A stretch of DNA of 41,617 bases from Betaproteobacteria bacterium (GCA_947482825.1 CANKMT010000048.1:1-41617); one strand, 5' to 3'; shown: positions 8,732-17,707, counted from the stretch's first letter. Translations and numbers: made by a program. Notes: a model not told the origin generated them from the letters alone.

Positions 8732-9196
8732 ATGTTGCACATCGTTCTCTACCAGCCCGAAATCCCGCCGAACACCGGCAACGTGATCCGGCTGGCCGCC
8801 AACACCGGCGCGCGCCTGCACCTGGTCGAGCCGCTCGGCTTTTCGATGGAGGACCGCCAGCTGAAACGCGCCGGCCTGGACTACCACGAGATCGCGAACC
8901 TGCAAGTTCACGCCGATTGGCCGGCCTGCATTTCGGCGCTTGGAAACGCTCGCGTGTTTGCCTGTTCAACGCGCGGCTCGACACGACACACCGATCCGGT
9001 TTTCGCTGAGGGCGACGCCTTCGTGTTCGGTCCCGAAACCCGTGGCCTGCCGCAGGCGATGCTCGACGCGATCCCCGAAGGCCGCAGGCTGCGGCTGCCG
9101 ATGCGTCCGGGCAATCGCAGCCTCAATCTTTCCAACGCGGTGGCCGTCGTAATCTATGAGGCCTGGCGCCAGCTCGGCTTCGACGGGGCAGCCTGA
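8732..9196 (+). CDS. trmL: tRNA (cytidine/uridine-34 2'-O)-methyltransferase TrmL
   Basis: SPOUT-class methyltransferase that 2'-O-methylates the wobble base of tRNA-Leu. At 154 residues it matches the minimal TrmL length. Seen motifs are the N-terminal [24 protein letters not shown], and the trefoil-knot SAM site [17 protein letters not shown]. The stop abuts the stop of the convergent gpsA with no space between, so there is no room for a private terminator. Confidence 0.95.
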   Translation: MLHIVLYQPEIPPNTGNVIRLAANTGARLHLVEPLGFSMEDRQLKRAGLDYHEIANLQVHADWPACISALGNARVFACSTRGSTRHTDPVFAEGDAFVFGPETRGLPQAMLDAIPEGRRLRLPMRPGNRSLNLSNAVAVVIYEAWRQLGFDGAA

Positions 9197-10186
9197 CTAT
9201 CCCTCGCTACGCGGATCGCGCGACAGCAGGAGGTCGAGCGCGGCGTGCGGCGAAACGGTGCCGGCAAGCACCGCGTTCACGGCCCGTGTGATCGGCATGT
9301 CGACCTTGTGGCGCTCGGCGAGCCTGAGCGCTTCGCGCGCCGAACGCACGCCTTCGGCCACGTGCCCCAGCGTGCCGAGGATCGCCTCGAGTGGGCGCCC
9401 CTGTGCCAGTTCGAGGCCCACTCTTCGATTGCGCGACAACGTCCCCGTCGCGGTGAGGATCAGGTCCCCAGCACCGGTCAGGCCCATGACGGTCTCCGCG
9501 CTGCCGCCCATCGCCACGCCGAGGCGCTGGATCTCGGCCAGGCCTCGCGTCACGAGCGCGGCGCGGGCGTTCTGCCCCAGACCCAGGCCGTCCGAAATCC
9601 CGACTGCAATGGCGAGCACATTCTTGACCGCGCCGCCGATCTCGACCCCGGCAAGGTCGGCGGTGTAGTAAATGCGCAGGCGCCCGCCGTGCAGGCGGGC
9701 CGCAGTGCTGCTTGCAAAGCCGATGTCGAGGCAAGCAAGCGTCAGCGCGCACGGGAGCCCCTGCGCAACTTCCAGCGCAAACGACGGGCCTGACAACGCG
9801 CCGCAGGCCGGCGCATGGGCGCCAAAGACCGACTGGACGATTTCGTGGGGAAGGCATCCCGTGCCTTCCTCGAATCCCTTGCATAGCCAAATGAAAGGCG
9901 TAGCCGAATCCCGCTCGCACAAAGTCCCGGCAAGCGGGCGAAGTCCCGCCACGGTTGCGGCAAGGACAATGAGTTCGGCGCCGGACAGCGCTGCGTCGAG
10001 TTCGCCGTGCACGGCCAGGGCTTCGGGCAACGCGACCTCGGGAAGGTAGCGCTCGTTCTTGCGCGCAACAGCGATCGCCGAAGCCTGCGCGGGATCACGC
10101 GCCCACAGCGAAACCGCGTGCCGTCCCGACAACGCGATGGCCAATGCCGTGCCCCAAGCGCCGGCGCCGAGGATCGCGATCTTCAC
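9197..10186 (-). CDS. gpsA: NAD(P)-dependent glycerol-3-phosphate dehydrogenase
   Basis: Makes sn-glycerol 3-phosphate from dihydroxyacetone phosphate for phospholipid synthesis. The 329 residues open with the dinucleotide-binding motif ILGAGAWGTALA. Further family motifs are GALSGPSFALE and the stretch GGAVKNVLAIAVG, which contains the catalytic lysine. It is the last gene of the rhodanese-grxC-secB-SH3 operon, 43 bases after the SH3 gene. Confidence 0.96.
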   Translation of the reverse strand: MKIAILGAGAWGTALAIALSGRHAVSLWARDPAQASAIAVARKNERYLPEVALPEALAVHGELDAALSGAELIVLAATVAGLRPLAGTLCERDSATPFIWLCKGFEEGTGCLPHEIVQSVFGAHAPACGALSGPSFALEVAQGLPCALTLACLDIGFASSTAARLHGGRLRIYYTADLAGVEIGGAVKNVLAIAVGISDGLGLGQNARAALVTRGLAEIQRLGVAMGGSAETVMGLTGAGDLILTATGTLSRNRRVGLELAQGRPLEAILGTLGHVAEGVRSAREALRLAERHKVDMPITRAVNAVLAGTVSPHAALDLLLSRDPRSEG

Positions 10187-10229
10187 GCGTCAGCGAAAAC
10201 CCTGAGACCGAGTGCCCTGCCCGCAGGGA

Positions 10230-10664
10230 TCAGAGACCCCAGAGGAGCGAAGACTTGATAAACCCGCCCGAGCCGTCGAAATGGCGCACCCGGACCCAGC
10301 CGCCCGGGGCGATCTCGACGAGTTCGAGCGCCACGTTCTGGGTCGCCTGAAAGACCGGCGGCGCTCCGTCTTCGGCGCGACTTCTCACCTCAACGTTCGG
10401 CGCGGTCACCAGGACCATGCGCCGCTCAGACAGTGATTTCTTCTCGATCCACGAAAATGAGCCGGTGTGGTCGCGCACCTTGACCCATGCTTCGAGGTTG
10501 ACGATCACTTCGACCGGATAGTGGCGCGAGGCCACGAAGACGGGCGTCGCGGCGCGTGACGGCGCGTCATACATGACGGCCGCATTGTCGTTTACGGTGC
10601 GAAAATCCGCCGCCTGCGCCAGACCGGCGCAGGCAAGGACCGCCGTGGCGACGAATGCTCGCAC
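10230..10664 (-). CDS. SH3 domain-containing periplasmic protein
   Basis: A 144-residue protein with a signal peptide (RAFVATAVLACAGLAQA) and two bacterial SH3-like repeats: one around WVKVRDHTGSFSWIEKKSL, one around WVRVRHFDGSGGFIKSSLLW. Such SH3 modules often bind peptidoglycan, but no enzyme domain is present. The start is a GTG one base after the secB TAA, implying coupled translation. Proteins of this form are commonly found between secB and gpsA in betaproteobacteria; function unknown. Confidence 0.82.
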   Translation of the reverse strand: MRAFVATAVLACAGLAQAADFRTVNDNAAVMYDAPSRAATPVFVASRHYPVEVIVNLEAWVKVRDHTGSFSWIEKKSLSERRMVLVTAPNVEVRSRAEDGAPPVFQATQNVALELVEIAPGGWVRVRHFDGSGGFIKSSLLWGL

Positions 10665-10665
10665 T

Positions 10666-11124
10666 TTAGTGCGCGATCTCGATGCGCGACGCGCCGGCCG
10701 CTTCCTCCTGCTGCCTCTGCACATACAGCGCCTCGAAGGACACCGGCGCAAGCAGGACCGGCGGAAAACCGCCGCGCGTGACGAGGTCGGAGATTGCCTC
10801 GCGCACATACGGGTAGAGGATCGTGGGGCAGCCGATGCCGAGCAGCGGCTCGAGTTCCGCGGCGGGCACGTTGACGATCGAGAAGAGCCCGGCTTGCGCC
10901 ACTTCCGCGAGGAACAGCGTCTTATCCCCGGCTTTCGCCGTGACGGTCACGGTGACAACCACTTCGTATAGCGTGTCGGTGACTTTCTCGGACTCGTTGT
11001 GGATCTGAACGTCGAGCTGCGGCGAATCGGCCTCCATGAACACCTTCGGCGCGTTCGGCAGCTCCAGCGAAAGGTCCTTGACGTACAGTTTCTCGATATT
11101 GAACGATGCCTGCGCTTCGGCCAT
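10666..11124 (-). CDS. secB: Protein-export chaperone SecB
   Basis: Tetrameric cytosolic chaperone that keeps precursors unfolded and hands them to SecA. The 152-residue product shows the family's core, including YVKDLSLELPNAP, GIGCPTILYPYVRE and ISDLVTRGGFPPVLLAPVSFEALY. The start at 11124 (MAEAQASFN) is chosen because family conservation begins there; the longer frame upstream is not conserved. It sits between grxC and the SH3 gene, in the classical grxC-secB-gpsA order. Confidence 0.97.
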   Translation of the reverse strand: MAEAQASFNIEKLYVKDLSLELPNAPKVFMEADSPQLDVQIHNESEKVTDTLYEVVVTVTVTAKAGDKTLFLAEVAQAGLFSIVNVPAAELEPLLGIGCPTILYPYVREAISDLVTRGGFPPVLLAPVSFEALYVQRQQEEAAGASRIEIAH

Positions 11125-11164
11125 GGGGAGTCTCTTTGGTTGGGTTCGGCGGTTGGGTTCTTTG

Positions 11165-11422
11165 TCAGGCTGCCGCGAGCAGCGGGTCGAGCTTGCCGGA
11201 GCGATCCAGCTCATGCAGTTCGTCGCATCCGCCGACATGGGTGTCGCCGATCCAGATCTGCGGCACGGTGCGCCGCCCGCTTTTTTGCGCCATCTCGACG
11301 CGTCGCTGCGGCTCGAGGTCGACGCGGATCTTGTCGATGTCCACGCCCTTGCCGGCCAGCAGGCGCTCGGCCGCGATGCAGTAGGGGCAAGTGGCCGTGA
11401 CGTACATAAGTGCGCGCGCCAT
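11165..11422 (-). CDS. grxC: Glutaredoxin 3
   Basis: A glutathione-dependent thiol oxidoreductase of 85 residues, the normal size for GrxC. It has the redox motif CPYC (residues 12-15), the TVP cis-proline loop and the GGCDEL glutathione-binding stretch. It begins two bases after the rhodanese stop and precedes secB, so this is one transcript. Confidence 0.96.
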   Translation of the reverse strand: MARALMYVTATCPYCIAAERLLAGKGVDIDKIRVDLEPQRRVEMAQKSGRRTVPQIWIGDTHVGGCDELHELDRSGKLDPLLAAA

Positions 11423-11424
11423 GC

Positions 11425-11847
11425 CTATTTCACCACCGGCAGGCCGGCCTGCTGCCACGCCGGGAATCCCCCCGAGAGGTTGACCACGTTGGCAAAGCCC
11501 TTTTCGCGCAGGATCAGGGCGGCCTTGGAGGCGCGGCCGCCGTCGGCGCAAACCACGATCACGGGCTTGGCCTTGTGCTTGTCCAGCTCGCCCGCGCGCG
11601 CCTCGACGCTTGCGAGCGGCATGTTCTTCGCGCCGAGCAGGTGGCCGCCGGCGAACTCGGTCGGCTCGCGCACGTCGAGCACCAGCGCGTCTTCGCGATT
11701 GATCATCTGCGTCGCCACGAGCGTGCTGACCCAGGGCCCGCCGGTCGTGCGGCGAATGTAGGGCCATAGCAGCATTGCGCCCGAAACGAACGCAACTGCA
11801 ATCAGCATGATGTTGTTCTTGATGAATTCCAAGGGAATCTCGGGCAT
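11425..11847 (-). CDS. Membrane-anchored rhodanese-like protein
   Basis: A 140-residue protein with an N-terminal membrane helix (about 13-32) and a single rhodanese domain: LVLDVREPTEFAGGHLLGAKNMP and the active-site loop VCADGGRAS. The cysteine is present, but the loop is CADGGRAS rather than the frequent CRSGxRS form. It is the first gene of the operon with grxC, secB and gpsA, as in many proteobacteria. A role in sulfur transfer is likely, substrate unknown. Confidence 0.9.
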   Translation of the reverse strand: MPEIPLEFIKNNIMLIAVAFVSGAMLLWPYIRRTTGGPWVSTLVATQMINREDALVLDVREPTEFAGGHLLGAKNMPLASVEARAGELDKHKAKPVIVVCADGGRASKAALILREKGFANVVNLSGGFPAWQQAGLPVVK

Positions 11848-11892
11848 CTTGGCAGGCGTCGGTGGAGGTGGCGCCGCTTTGGCGTTGGCTCG

Positions 11893-11908
11893 CTATTATA
11901 GAATAGCC
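11893..11908. promoter_or_regulatory. AT-rich promoter element between rhodanese gene and gpmA
   Basis: In the 107-base divergent gap, the only AT-rich block reads as a perfect TATAAT on the minus strand (11895-11900) and as a TATTAT/TATAGA-like box on the plus strand. It could serve as the -10 element of one or both genes. No good -35 element was found at the right spacing on either strand, so the assignment is tentative. Confidence 0.4.
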
Positions 11909-11954
11909 TGCATCGGATTCGTTCCCTGCCTGCCAACGCCGCCCAACTGCCGCC

Positions 11955-12704
11955 ATGTACAAACTCGTCCTCCTGCGTCACGGCGAATCCGACTGGAACC
12001 GCGAAAACCGCTTTACCGGCTGGACCGACGTCGACCTGTCGGCCAAAGGCGTGGAAGAGGCGCGGGCGGGCGGCCGGCTGCTGAAGGCTGAAGGCTACGA
12101 CTTCGACATCGCGTTCACTTCCGTCCTGCGCCGCGCGATCAAAACGCTGTGGATCGCGCTCGAGGAAATGGACCGCATGTGGATCCCGGTCGAACACAGC
12201 TGGCGGCTGAACGAACGTCACTACGGCGCGCTGCAGGGCCTCAACAAGGCAGAGACCGCCGCGAAGTTCGGCGAGGACCAGGTGCTGGTCTGGCGCCGCA
12301 GCTACGACACCCCTCCGCCCGCGCTCGAAAAAGGCGATCCGCGCTTCCCCGGCGGCGATCCGCGCTATGCCTGCCTCGATGCGGCCGAATTGCCGCTGAC
12401 CGAATGCCTCAAGGACACGGTGGCTCGCGTAATGCCGTTCTGGAACGGGTCCATCGCGCCCGCGGTTCGCGCGGGGCGCCGCGTGATCGTCGCAGCCCAC
12501 GGCAACTCCCTGCGCGCGCTGGTGAAATACCTCGACGGTGTCTCGGATCCGGACATCGTGGGCCTCAATATCCCGACCGGCATCCCGCTCGTCTACGAGC
12601 TCGATTCGTCGCTGAAGCCGCTTCGCCATTTCTATCTCGGCGACCCGGCCGAAATCGAAAAGCGCATCGCGGCGGTGTCGAGCCAGGGGAAAGCCAAGGC
12701 GTGA
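11955..12704 (+). CDS. gpmA: 2,3-bisphosphoglycerate-dependent phosphoglycerate mutase
   Basis: Interconverts 3- and 2-phosphoglycerate in glycolysis and gluconeogenesis. At 249 residues it matches dPGM. The phosphohistidine motif [10 protein letters not shown] has catalytic His9; it is followed by [10 protein letters not shown], the [17 protein letters not shown] loop, and the second histidine in [13 protein letters not shown]. It heads a plus-strand run with the envC-like gene, ctpA and moeB. Confidence 0.97.
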   Translation: MYKLVLLRHGESDWNRENRFTGWTDVDLSAKGVEEARAGGRLLKAEGYDFDIAFTSVLRRAIKTLWIALEEMDRMWIPVEHSWRLNERHYGALQGLNKAETAAKFGEDQVLVWRRSYDTPPPALEKGDPRFPGGDPRYACLDAAELPLTECLKDTVARVMPFWNGSIAPAVRAGRRVIVAAHGNSLRALVKYLDGVSDPDIVGLNIPTGIPLVYELDSSLKPLRHFYLGDPAEIEKRIAAVSSQGKAKA

Positions 12705-12717
12705 CCCGCGCTTGAAA

Positions 12718-13935
12718 ATGCGGATCCGGGTCGCGTCGCTTATGGTGGCCCTGCGGTGGCCGTTGATGGTGGCCCTCCTGTGCTGGAGCACGTTGTCCCT
12801 CGCGGCCTCGCGAGAGGAGGACGACCTCAAGGCGCTGCGCGCCCGGATCGATTCACTCAAGTCCGAACTCGACCAGAAAGAGGCGACACAGCGCGAATCG
12901 CGCGATGCCCTGCGCGAATCCGAGCGTGCGATTTCGGACGCAAACCGCGAACTCGGCACACTCGAGGCCGAGAGCCGCGCGGCTCAGGACGAACTCAACT
13001 CCCTGTCCGACCGCCGCCGCCACCTCGGCGAGGGACTCGCAAAGCAGCAGGCTGCGATCGCCCGCATGCTGGCGGCCCGCCATGCGGCCGGCCCTCCGGA
13101 TGTGCTGAGGGTAGTCCTTTCAGGGAACGACCCGAACGACTCCGCGCGTCACCTCTACTACCTCGGCGTGATCGCGCGGGCGGCCGCGCAAGTCCTCGCG
13201 CGGTTCCGCACCGACGCTGCGGAGCTCGAAAAAGTCACGCTTCTGGCGGCCGAAAAGACCGCGCGCCTGGCGTCGATCGAGTCCGAAAAGCGCGCTGAAA
13301 GGCAGAAGATCGAGGCCGAAACCCTGCAGCGCAGGCGCATCCTCGATCAGTTGGCCGGCGATATCCGTGCCGGTCGCAGAGAGATCAAAGGACTGCTTGC
13401 GAACGAGTCCCGCCTGGCCCGCCTCGTGGAAGAGATCGGCAAAGTCCTCACGGCCAAACCCGGCGCGGGTTATTCGCGCCATGGCGGCACCCCGGCGGTC
13501 AAAGCGCCCGAACCCGGCGCCGAAGGGGCCGACGGGCCGTTTTCGAGCCTGCGGGGGAAACTCCGCCTGCCGGTGCGCGGGGAACTACTTGCGCGGTTCG
13601 GCAGTCCACTCATCGAGGGCAGCGGAAGTTCGAAGGGCGTGTTCATTCGATCCATGCAAGGCCAGCAGGTTCGCTCAGTGGCGGCGGGCCGGGTGGTCTT
13701 CGCGGACTGGATGCGCGGATTCGGGAACCTCCTCATCGTCGACCACGGGGAAACCTATCTTTCGGTCTATGGCAACAACGAGGCGCTCCTGAAGCAACCG
13801 GGCGACGCGGTGTCGGCCGGAGAGGCGGTCGCCACCGTCGGCAGCACGGGTGGCAACAGTGAAACGGGCTTATACTTTGAATTGCGGCATCTCGGGAAAG
13901 CGTTCGACCCGCTTCGCTGGTCGAGTCCCAGGTAG
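12718..13935 (+). CDS. envC: EnvC-like murein hydrolase activator (degenerate M23 peptidase)
   Basis: Periplasmic protein of 405 residues: signal peptide (to about LSLAAS), long coiled coil (about 30-110 and 150-250, with repeated E/R/L heptads) and a C-terminal LytM/M23 domain. The LytM domain is non-catalytic: the zinc-site HxxxD is replaced by SSKGVFI and HLHFE by LYFELRH, as in EnvC, which activates amidases at the division septum rather than cutting murein. Start at ATG 12718 is preferred; an in-frame TTG at 12712 adds two residues. It lies 13 bases after gpmA and directly before ctpA. Confidence 0.9.
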   Translation: MRIRVASLMVALRWPLMVALLCWSTLSLAASREEDDLKALRARIDSLKSELDQKEATQRESRDALRESERAISDANRELGTLEAESRAAQDELNSLSDRRRHLGEGLAKQQAAIARMLAARHAAGPPDVLRVVLSGNDPNDSARHLYYLGVIARAAAQVLARFRTDAAELEKVTLLAAEKTARLASIESEKRAERQKIEAETLQRRRILDQLAGDIRAGRREIKGLLANESRLARLVEEIGKVLTAKPGAGYSRHGGTPAVKAPEPGAEGADGPFSSLRGKLRLPVRGELLARFGSPLIEGSGSSKGVFIRSMQGQQVRSVAAGRVVFADWMRGFGNLLIVDHGETYLSVYGNNEALLKQPGDAVSAGEAVATVGSTGGNSETGLYFELRHLGKAFDPLRWSSPR

Positions 13936-13958
13936 ATCCGCGTCCAGGAGCGAATGAC

Positions 13959-15407
13959 ATGAGTGGTATTGGCAGGGGCAGCAGGATCAGGCAGATCGGA
14001 CTCGTGCTCGGCGGAGTGATCGCTGGCGTGCTGGTCAGCCTCAACTTCCAGGCCATCGCGCAGCGCGACCGCTCCCCGCTGCCGATCGAAGAGCTTCGCG
14101 CATTCACCGAGGTCTTCGGCGCGATCAAGTCGAATTACGTCGAGCCGGTCGAGGACAAAAAGCTCATCAGCGAGGCGATCAACGGCATGCTCACGGGTCT
14201 GGACCCGCACTCGGCTTACCTCGATGCGGATGCCTTCAAGGAACTGCAGGTCGGCACGCAGGGCCAGTTCGGCGGCCTGGGCATCGAAGTCGGCATGGAA
14301 GACGGCTTCGTCAAGGTCATATCGCCGATCGAGGACACACCCGCCTACCTCGCCGGCGTCAAATCCAACGACCTCATCATCAAGCTCGATGAGACGCCGG
14401 TGCAGGGCATGTCCCTCAGCGACGCAGTCAAGAAGATGCGCGGCCGACCGAACACCAACATCACGCTGACGATTTCGCGCAAGGGCGAGCCGAACCTCAT
14501 CGTGATCACGCTCATGCGCGCGGTCATCCGCGTGCAGAGCGTCAAGTCCAAGATTCTCGAGCCGGGCCTGGGTTACATTCGCGTGTCGCAGTTCCAGGAG
14601 TCCACGGCCGAGAGCCTGGCAAAGGCGCTCGACAACATGTACAAACAAGGCGGCCCGCTCAAGGGCCTCGTTCTGGACCTTCGCAACGACCCGGGCGGCC
14701 TGCTGTATGGCGCAGTGGCGATTTCGGCCACGTTCCTGCCGCAGAAAAGCCTTGTAGTGTCGACCGACGGCAGGACGGAGGACGCCAAGCGCAAGTATTT
14801 CGCCTCGCCCGACGACTACCTGCGTGGCGGCGGACGCGACGATTTCCTCAAGAACCTGCCGCCGGCGGTGAAGAGCGTGCCGATGGTGGTGCTCGTCAAC
14901 GGCGGCTCGGCCTCGGCTTCCGAAATCGTGGCCGGCGCGCTGCAGGACTACAAGCGCGCGACCGTGATGGGCACGCAGAGCTTCGGCAAGGGGTCAGTGC
15001 AGACCATCATGCCGCTTGGCAACAACACCGCGATCAAGCTCACCACGGCGCGCTATTACACGCCGAGCGGCCGCTCGATCCAGGCCAAGGGCATCACGCC
15101 GGACATCATCGTCGAAGAACCGGGCGCCAATGCCCAGACCCGCTTGCGCGAGGCCGACCTCACGCGCCACCTCGTAAACCCCAAGGACAAGGAAGCCAAC
15201 GAGAAGGAAGCGGCCGCCGCGGCTGAACGCGCCGCCGCTGCCGCCAAGCGCCAGCCGACACCTGAAGACGCAACCAAGAAGCCGCTCGAACTCGGCTCGA
15301 AGGACGACTTCCAGCTTCTGCAAGCCGTCGCCCACCTGAAGGGCGAGCCGGTCAAGGGATCGCCGCCGAAAGCCGTGGCCGAAGCGACGAAAGGCCCGGG
15401 CGGCTGA
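13959..15407 (+). CDS. ctpA: S41 family C-terminal processing peptidase
   Basis: Periplasmic serine protease of the CtpA/Prc family. The 482 residues hold an N-terminal signal or anchor helix (12-30), a PDZ domain (about 98-180), and the S41 protease domain with nucleophile Ser319 in NGGSASASE and general base Lys344 in GTQSFGKGSVQ. The C-terminal tail is rich in Ala, Lys and Glu, as usual. Gene order gpmA-envC-ctpA-moeB is conserved in betaproteobacteria. Its substrate is probably a murein hydrolase or a regulator of one, an inference from the EnvC neighbour. Confidence 0.96.
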   Translation: MSGIGRGSRIRQIGLVLGGVIAGVLVSLNFQAIAQRDRSPLPIEELRAFTEVFGAIKSNYVEPVEDKKLISEAINGMLTGLDPHSAYLDADAFKELQVGTQGQFGGLGIEVGMEDGFVKVISPIEDTPAYLAGVKSNDLIIKLDETPVQGMSLSDAVKKMRGRPNTNITLTISRKGEPNLIVITLMRAVIRVQSVKSKILEPGLGYIRVSQFQESTAESLAKALDNMYKQGGPLKGLVLDLRNDPGGLLYGAVAISATFLPQKSLVVSTDGRTEDAKRKYFASPDDYLRGGGRDDFLKNLPPAVKSVPMVVLVNGGSASASEIVAGALQDYKRATVMGTQSFGKGSVQTIMPLGNNTAIKLTTARYYTPSGRSIQAKGITPDIIVEEPGANAQTRLREADLTRHLVNPKDKEANEKEAAAAAERAAAAAKRQPTPEDATKKPLELGSKDDFQLLQAVAHLKGEPVKGSPPKAVAEATKGPGG

Positions 15408-15426
15408 GCCTGCGGCGATAACGGCT

Positions 15427-16179
15427 GTGCATGACGCGCAGCTCCTGCGCTACAGCCGGCACATCCTGCTCGACGAGTTCGGCATCGAGGCGCAGCAGCG
15501 GCTTTCCTCGACCCATGGATTGATCGTCGGTGCCGGCGGCCTCGGCTGCCCGGCAGCGTTGTATCTCGCCGCAAGCGGCGTCGGGAAACTCACGATCGCC
15601 GATGGCGACAAAGTCGATGCCACCAACCTGCAGCGCCAGATTCTTTTTCGCGACAAGTCAGTCGGTACGCCTAAAGTCGGCGCAGCGCGAGACGCGCTGC
15701 GCGAAGTCAATCCGGAAGTCGAAGTCATCCCACTCGGCGAGCGCCTCGAAGGCGACGCGCTCAGTCGCGCCGTCGCGTCGGCCGATGTCGTCCTCGATTG
15801 CACCGACAACTTCGTCACGCGCCATGCGCTCAACCGCGCGTGCGTGAAGCACCGCAAGCCGCTGGTGTCCGGCGCCGCGATCCGATTCGACGGCCAGCTC
15901 GCGGTGTTCGACCTGCGGCGGGAAGATTCGCCCTGCTATGCGTGCCTGTTTCCTGAGGACGCAACCGCCGAAGACGTCGCCTGCGCGGTCATGGGCGTGT
16001 TCTCGCCGCTCACGGGGGTGATCGGCACGCTGCAGGCGGCCGAGGCGATCAAGGTGATCTGCGGCATCGGGGCCTCTCTCGACGGACGGCTGCAGATGTT
16101 CGATGCGCTCAATGGCGAATGGCGCACCGTGCGCGTACCGAAAGACCCTGGCTGCCCGGTCTGTGCCCGCAATTCGTGA
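15427..16179 (+). CDS. moeB: HesA/MoeB/ThiF family adenylyltransferase
   Basis: E1-like enzyme that adenylates the C-terminal glycine of MoaD (molybdopterin synthesis) or ThiS. The 250 residues show the nucleotide motif GAGGLGCP (36-42), NLQRQILF (68-75), candidate active-site Cys186, and two zinc-binding CxxC pairs (C170/C173 and C243/C246). There is no C-terminal rhodanese domain. The start is GTG 15427, 20 bases after the ctpA stop. MoeB and ThiF cannot be separated with certainty from sequence alone. Confidence 0.9.
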   Translation: MHDAQLLRYSRHILLDEFGIEAQQRLSSTHGLIVGAGGLGCPAALYLAASGVGKLTIADGDKVDATNLQRQILFRDKSVGTPKVGAARDALREVNPEVEVIPLGERLEGDALSRAVASADVVLDCTDNFVTRHALNRACVKHRKPLVSGAAIRFDGQLAVFDLRREDSPCYACLFPEDATAEDVACAVMGVFSPLTGVIGTLQAAEAIKVICGIGASLDGRLQMFDALNGEWRTVRVPKDPGCPVCARNS

Positions 16180-16197
16180 ATATTTAATTCCGCAGAT

Positions 16198-16220
16198 CTA
16201 ATATCCATGCGGGCTTCGGG
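16198..16220 (+). repeat. Imperfect direct repeat, left copy
   Basis: Reads CTAATATCCATGCGGG in its best part and matches the copy at 17011-17033 at 14 of 16 positions there, with weaker similarity for seven more bases. The two copies bracket the DUF433/DUF5615 pair. The segment between moeB and the toxin gene is AT-richer than its surroundings and shows no gene. Confidence 0.45.
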
Positions 16221-16294
16221 GCAGTTTGTTTTCCAGAATAAGAAAATAACGAGCGCGAACAGGCGGCCAGTTACATTGATGAAACATTGGCGGT

Positions 16295-16672
16295 CTACCC
16301 ATCCCTTTCGATCGGCAGAGACCGCGCGCGCATCCGTGTGTCTTCGATTACCACGATGGCCCCTGCTTCGAGCAGCTCGGCTAGCGCAGGGAGATTGGCC
16401 AGGAGAATTTCCGCCTGCCGCGCCGGAGCGCGCGTCAGCGCGCGCCGAAAGAGGATGACTGAAGGCTTGCTGCTCGCCCGGGCGGCAAGCAGCGTTCCAA
16501 AATCCGAGTCCGCGGACACGATGATTCTGTCTTCGCTCGCCGCTCGATCGAAAACGATTTCGTCAGTTGCCGACTCCAGCCCGTACTTGCGTACGTGAAC
16601 GGAGTCGTACCCTTCGGATTGCAAGCGGGCCGAGACCTGCGGAGACAACGCATTGTCGACCAGGAACTTCAA
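16295..16672 (-). CDS. DUF5615 family PIN-like protein, probable toxin
   Basis: A 125-residue protein beginning MKFLVDNALSP with an early acidic residue (Asp6), and further acids in SADSDFGTL, the arrangement of PIN-fold nucleases and the DUF5615 family. It starts at TTG inside the stop of the DUF433 gene (TTGA overlap), so translation is coupled. DUF433-DUF5615 pairs are predicted toxin-antitoxin modules; RNA cleavage is likely by homology to PIN toxins but unproven here. Confidence 0.82.
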   Translation of the reverse strand: MKFLVDNALSPQVSARLQSEGYDSVHVRKYGLESATDEIVFDRAASEDRIIVSADSDFGTLLAARASSKPSVILFRRALTRAPARQAEILLANLPALAELLEAGAIVVIEDTRMRARSLPIERDG

Positions 16673-16896
16673 GGGATCGCCAGCGGAAGCTCCCGTTCCT
16701 GAACCGCCTGCGCGGCATAGCGAAGCGCCTCACGGATGTCCTCTGATTCGAGATCCGGATAGGCATCAAGAATTTCCTTCGTCGACAAGCCTTCGGCAAC
16801 CATTCCGACGATTGTCGCCACCGGAATGCGCAACCCGCGAATACAGGCCACGCCGCCCATCTGCGCCGGATTCAAGGTGATGCGAGTCAGCTTCAT
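16669..16896 (-). CDS. DUF433 family protein, probable antitoxin
   Basis: A 75-residue DUF433 protein: MKLTRITLNPAQMGG, then CIRGLRIPVATIVGMVAEGLS, a helix-turn-helix-like part, and TKEILDAYPDLESEDIREAL. The ATG at 16896 is chosen because a strong GGAGG site precedes it by six bases; an upstream in-frame start at 16947 adds 17 residues that look non-conserved. It probably binds DNA or the toxin, repressing its own promoter. No clear operator was seen in the 185 bases up to the slmA stop. Confidence 0.82.
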   Translation of the reverse strand: MKLTRITLNPAQMGGVACIRGLRIPVATIVGMVAEGLSTKEILDAYPDLESEDIREALRYAAQAVQERELPLAIP

Positions 16897-17010
16897 GGCG
16901 TCCTCCATTTCTGTCGAAGTGCGAAGGTCGGAAATCGATGCCACCAATGATACTCGTGTCCCTGTGGCGATAGTTTCAAGCAGGGCGACGGCAGCATTTC
17001 GCCAGGAAAC

Positions 17011-17033
17011 CTAGTATCCACGCGGGGGTCTGG
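17011..17033 (+). repeat. Imperfect direct repeat, right copy
   Basis: Reads CTAGTATCCACGCGGG in its best part; partner of 16198-16220, about 810 bases away. It lies between the antitoxin gene and the slmA stop codon. The element may mark the edges of the inserted pair or be a dispersed genomic repeat; the window cannot distinguish these. Confidence 0.45.
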
Positions 17034-17081
17034 AAAAAGATGGCAGCATTGCCTGCGTGTCCGGCGACGCCGGCGCGCAAC

Positions 17082-17669
17082 CTACCCGATGTAGCGCCAG
17101 TGCCCCGCAAGCGCCTCTGACGGCTTCTTCGCAAAGCCGCTGTGCGCATACGCGTGCAGGCACCCGATGGCGTACCGCGTAAGCGCCGCTGCATGCGCCG
17201 CAGGATCCGTATTCCCGTCGCTAGCATCCTGCGCCGCCGCCAACTTGAGCGACTGCTTAAGCGTAGCCTCGAACCGGTCGAAGAACTGGTTCATGCGCGC
17301 CTGCAGGCGCTCGTGCTCCCCCACCAGCGCCTCGCCGGTGAGCACGCGCACCATGCCGGGATTGGTCTCGCCGAACGCGAGTAGCGTTTCGATCAGCCGC
17401 GGCGCCTGGCGGCGCACGTCGGCCTCTTCTTCCGCGATCCGGTTGGCCAGCGAGAAGATCGAGCTCTCGATGAACTCGATCAGGCCTTCGTACATCTGCG
17501 CCTTGGAGGCGAAGTGGCGATAGAGCGCCGCCTCGGACACGTCGAGCTTCTCGGCAAGCAAGGCGGTGGTGATCTTCTCCCAGCGCGGCGACTCGAGGAT
17601 CCCGGCCAGCGCCTTGAGGATTTCCAGGCGCCGTTCGCCTTTCTTGCGTTCGCTTTTTTCGCGCGGCAT
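17082..17669 (-). CDS. slmA: Nucleoid occlusion factor SlmA (TetR family)
   Basis: DNA-bound FtsZ antagonist that prevents septum formation over the nucleoid. The 195 residues show a TetR-type helix-turn-helix at about 30-60 (ITTALLAEKLDVSEAALYRHF) preceded by RRLEILKALAGILE, and the SlmA-like C-terminus ending ALAGHWRYIG. Gene order argB-nucleotidase-slmA is normal for betaproteobacteria, which supports SlmA over a generic TetR repressor. It starts 38 bases after the nucleotidase stop. Confidence 0.92.
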   Translation of the reverse strand: MPREKSERKKGERRLEILKALAGILESPRWEKITTALLAEKLDVSEAALYRHFASKAQMYEGLIEFIESSIFSLANRIAEEEADVRRQAPRLIETLLAFGETNPGMVRVLTGEALVGEHERLQARMNQFFDRFEATLKQSLKLAAAQDASDGNTDPAAHAAALTRYAIGCLHAYAHSGFAKKPSEALAGHWRYIG

Positions 17670-17707
17670 TTCCGGGGGGAGAGTGGGATGGACGAGGGAT
17701 TGTATCG

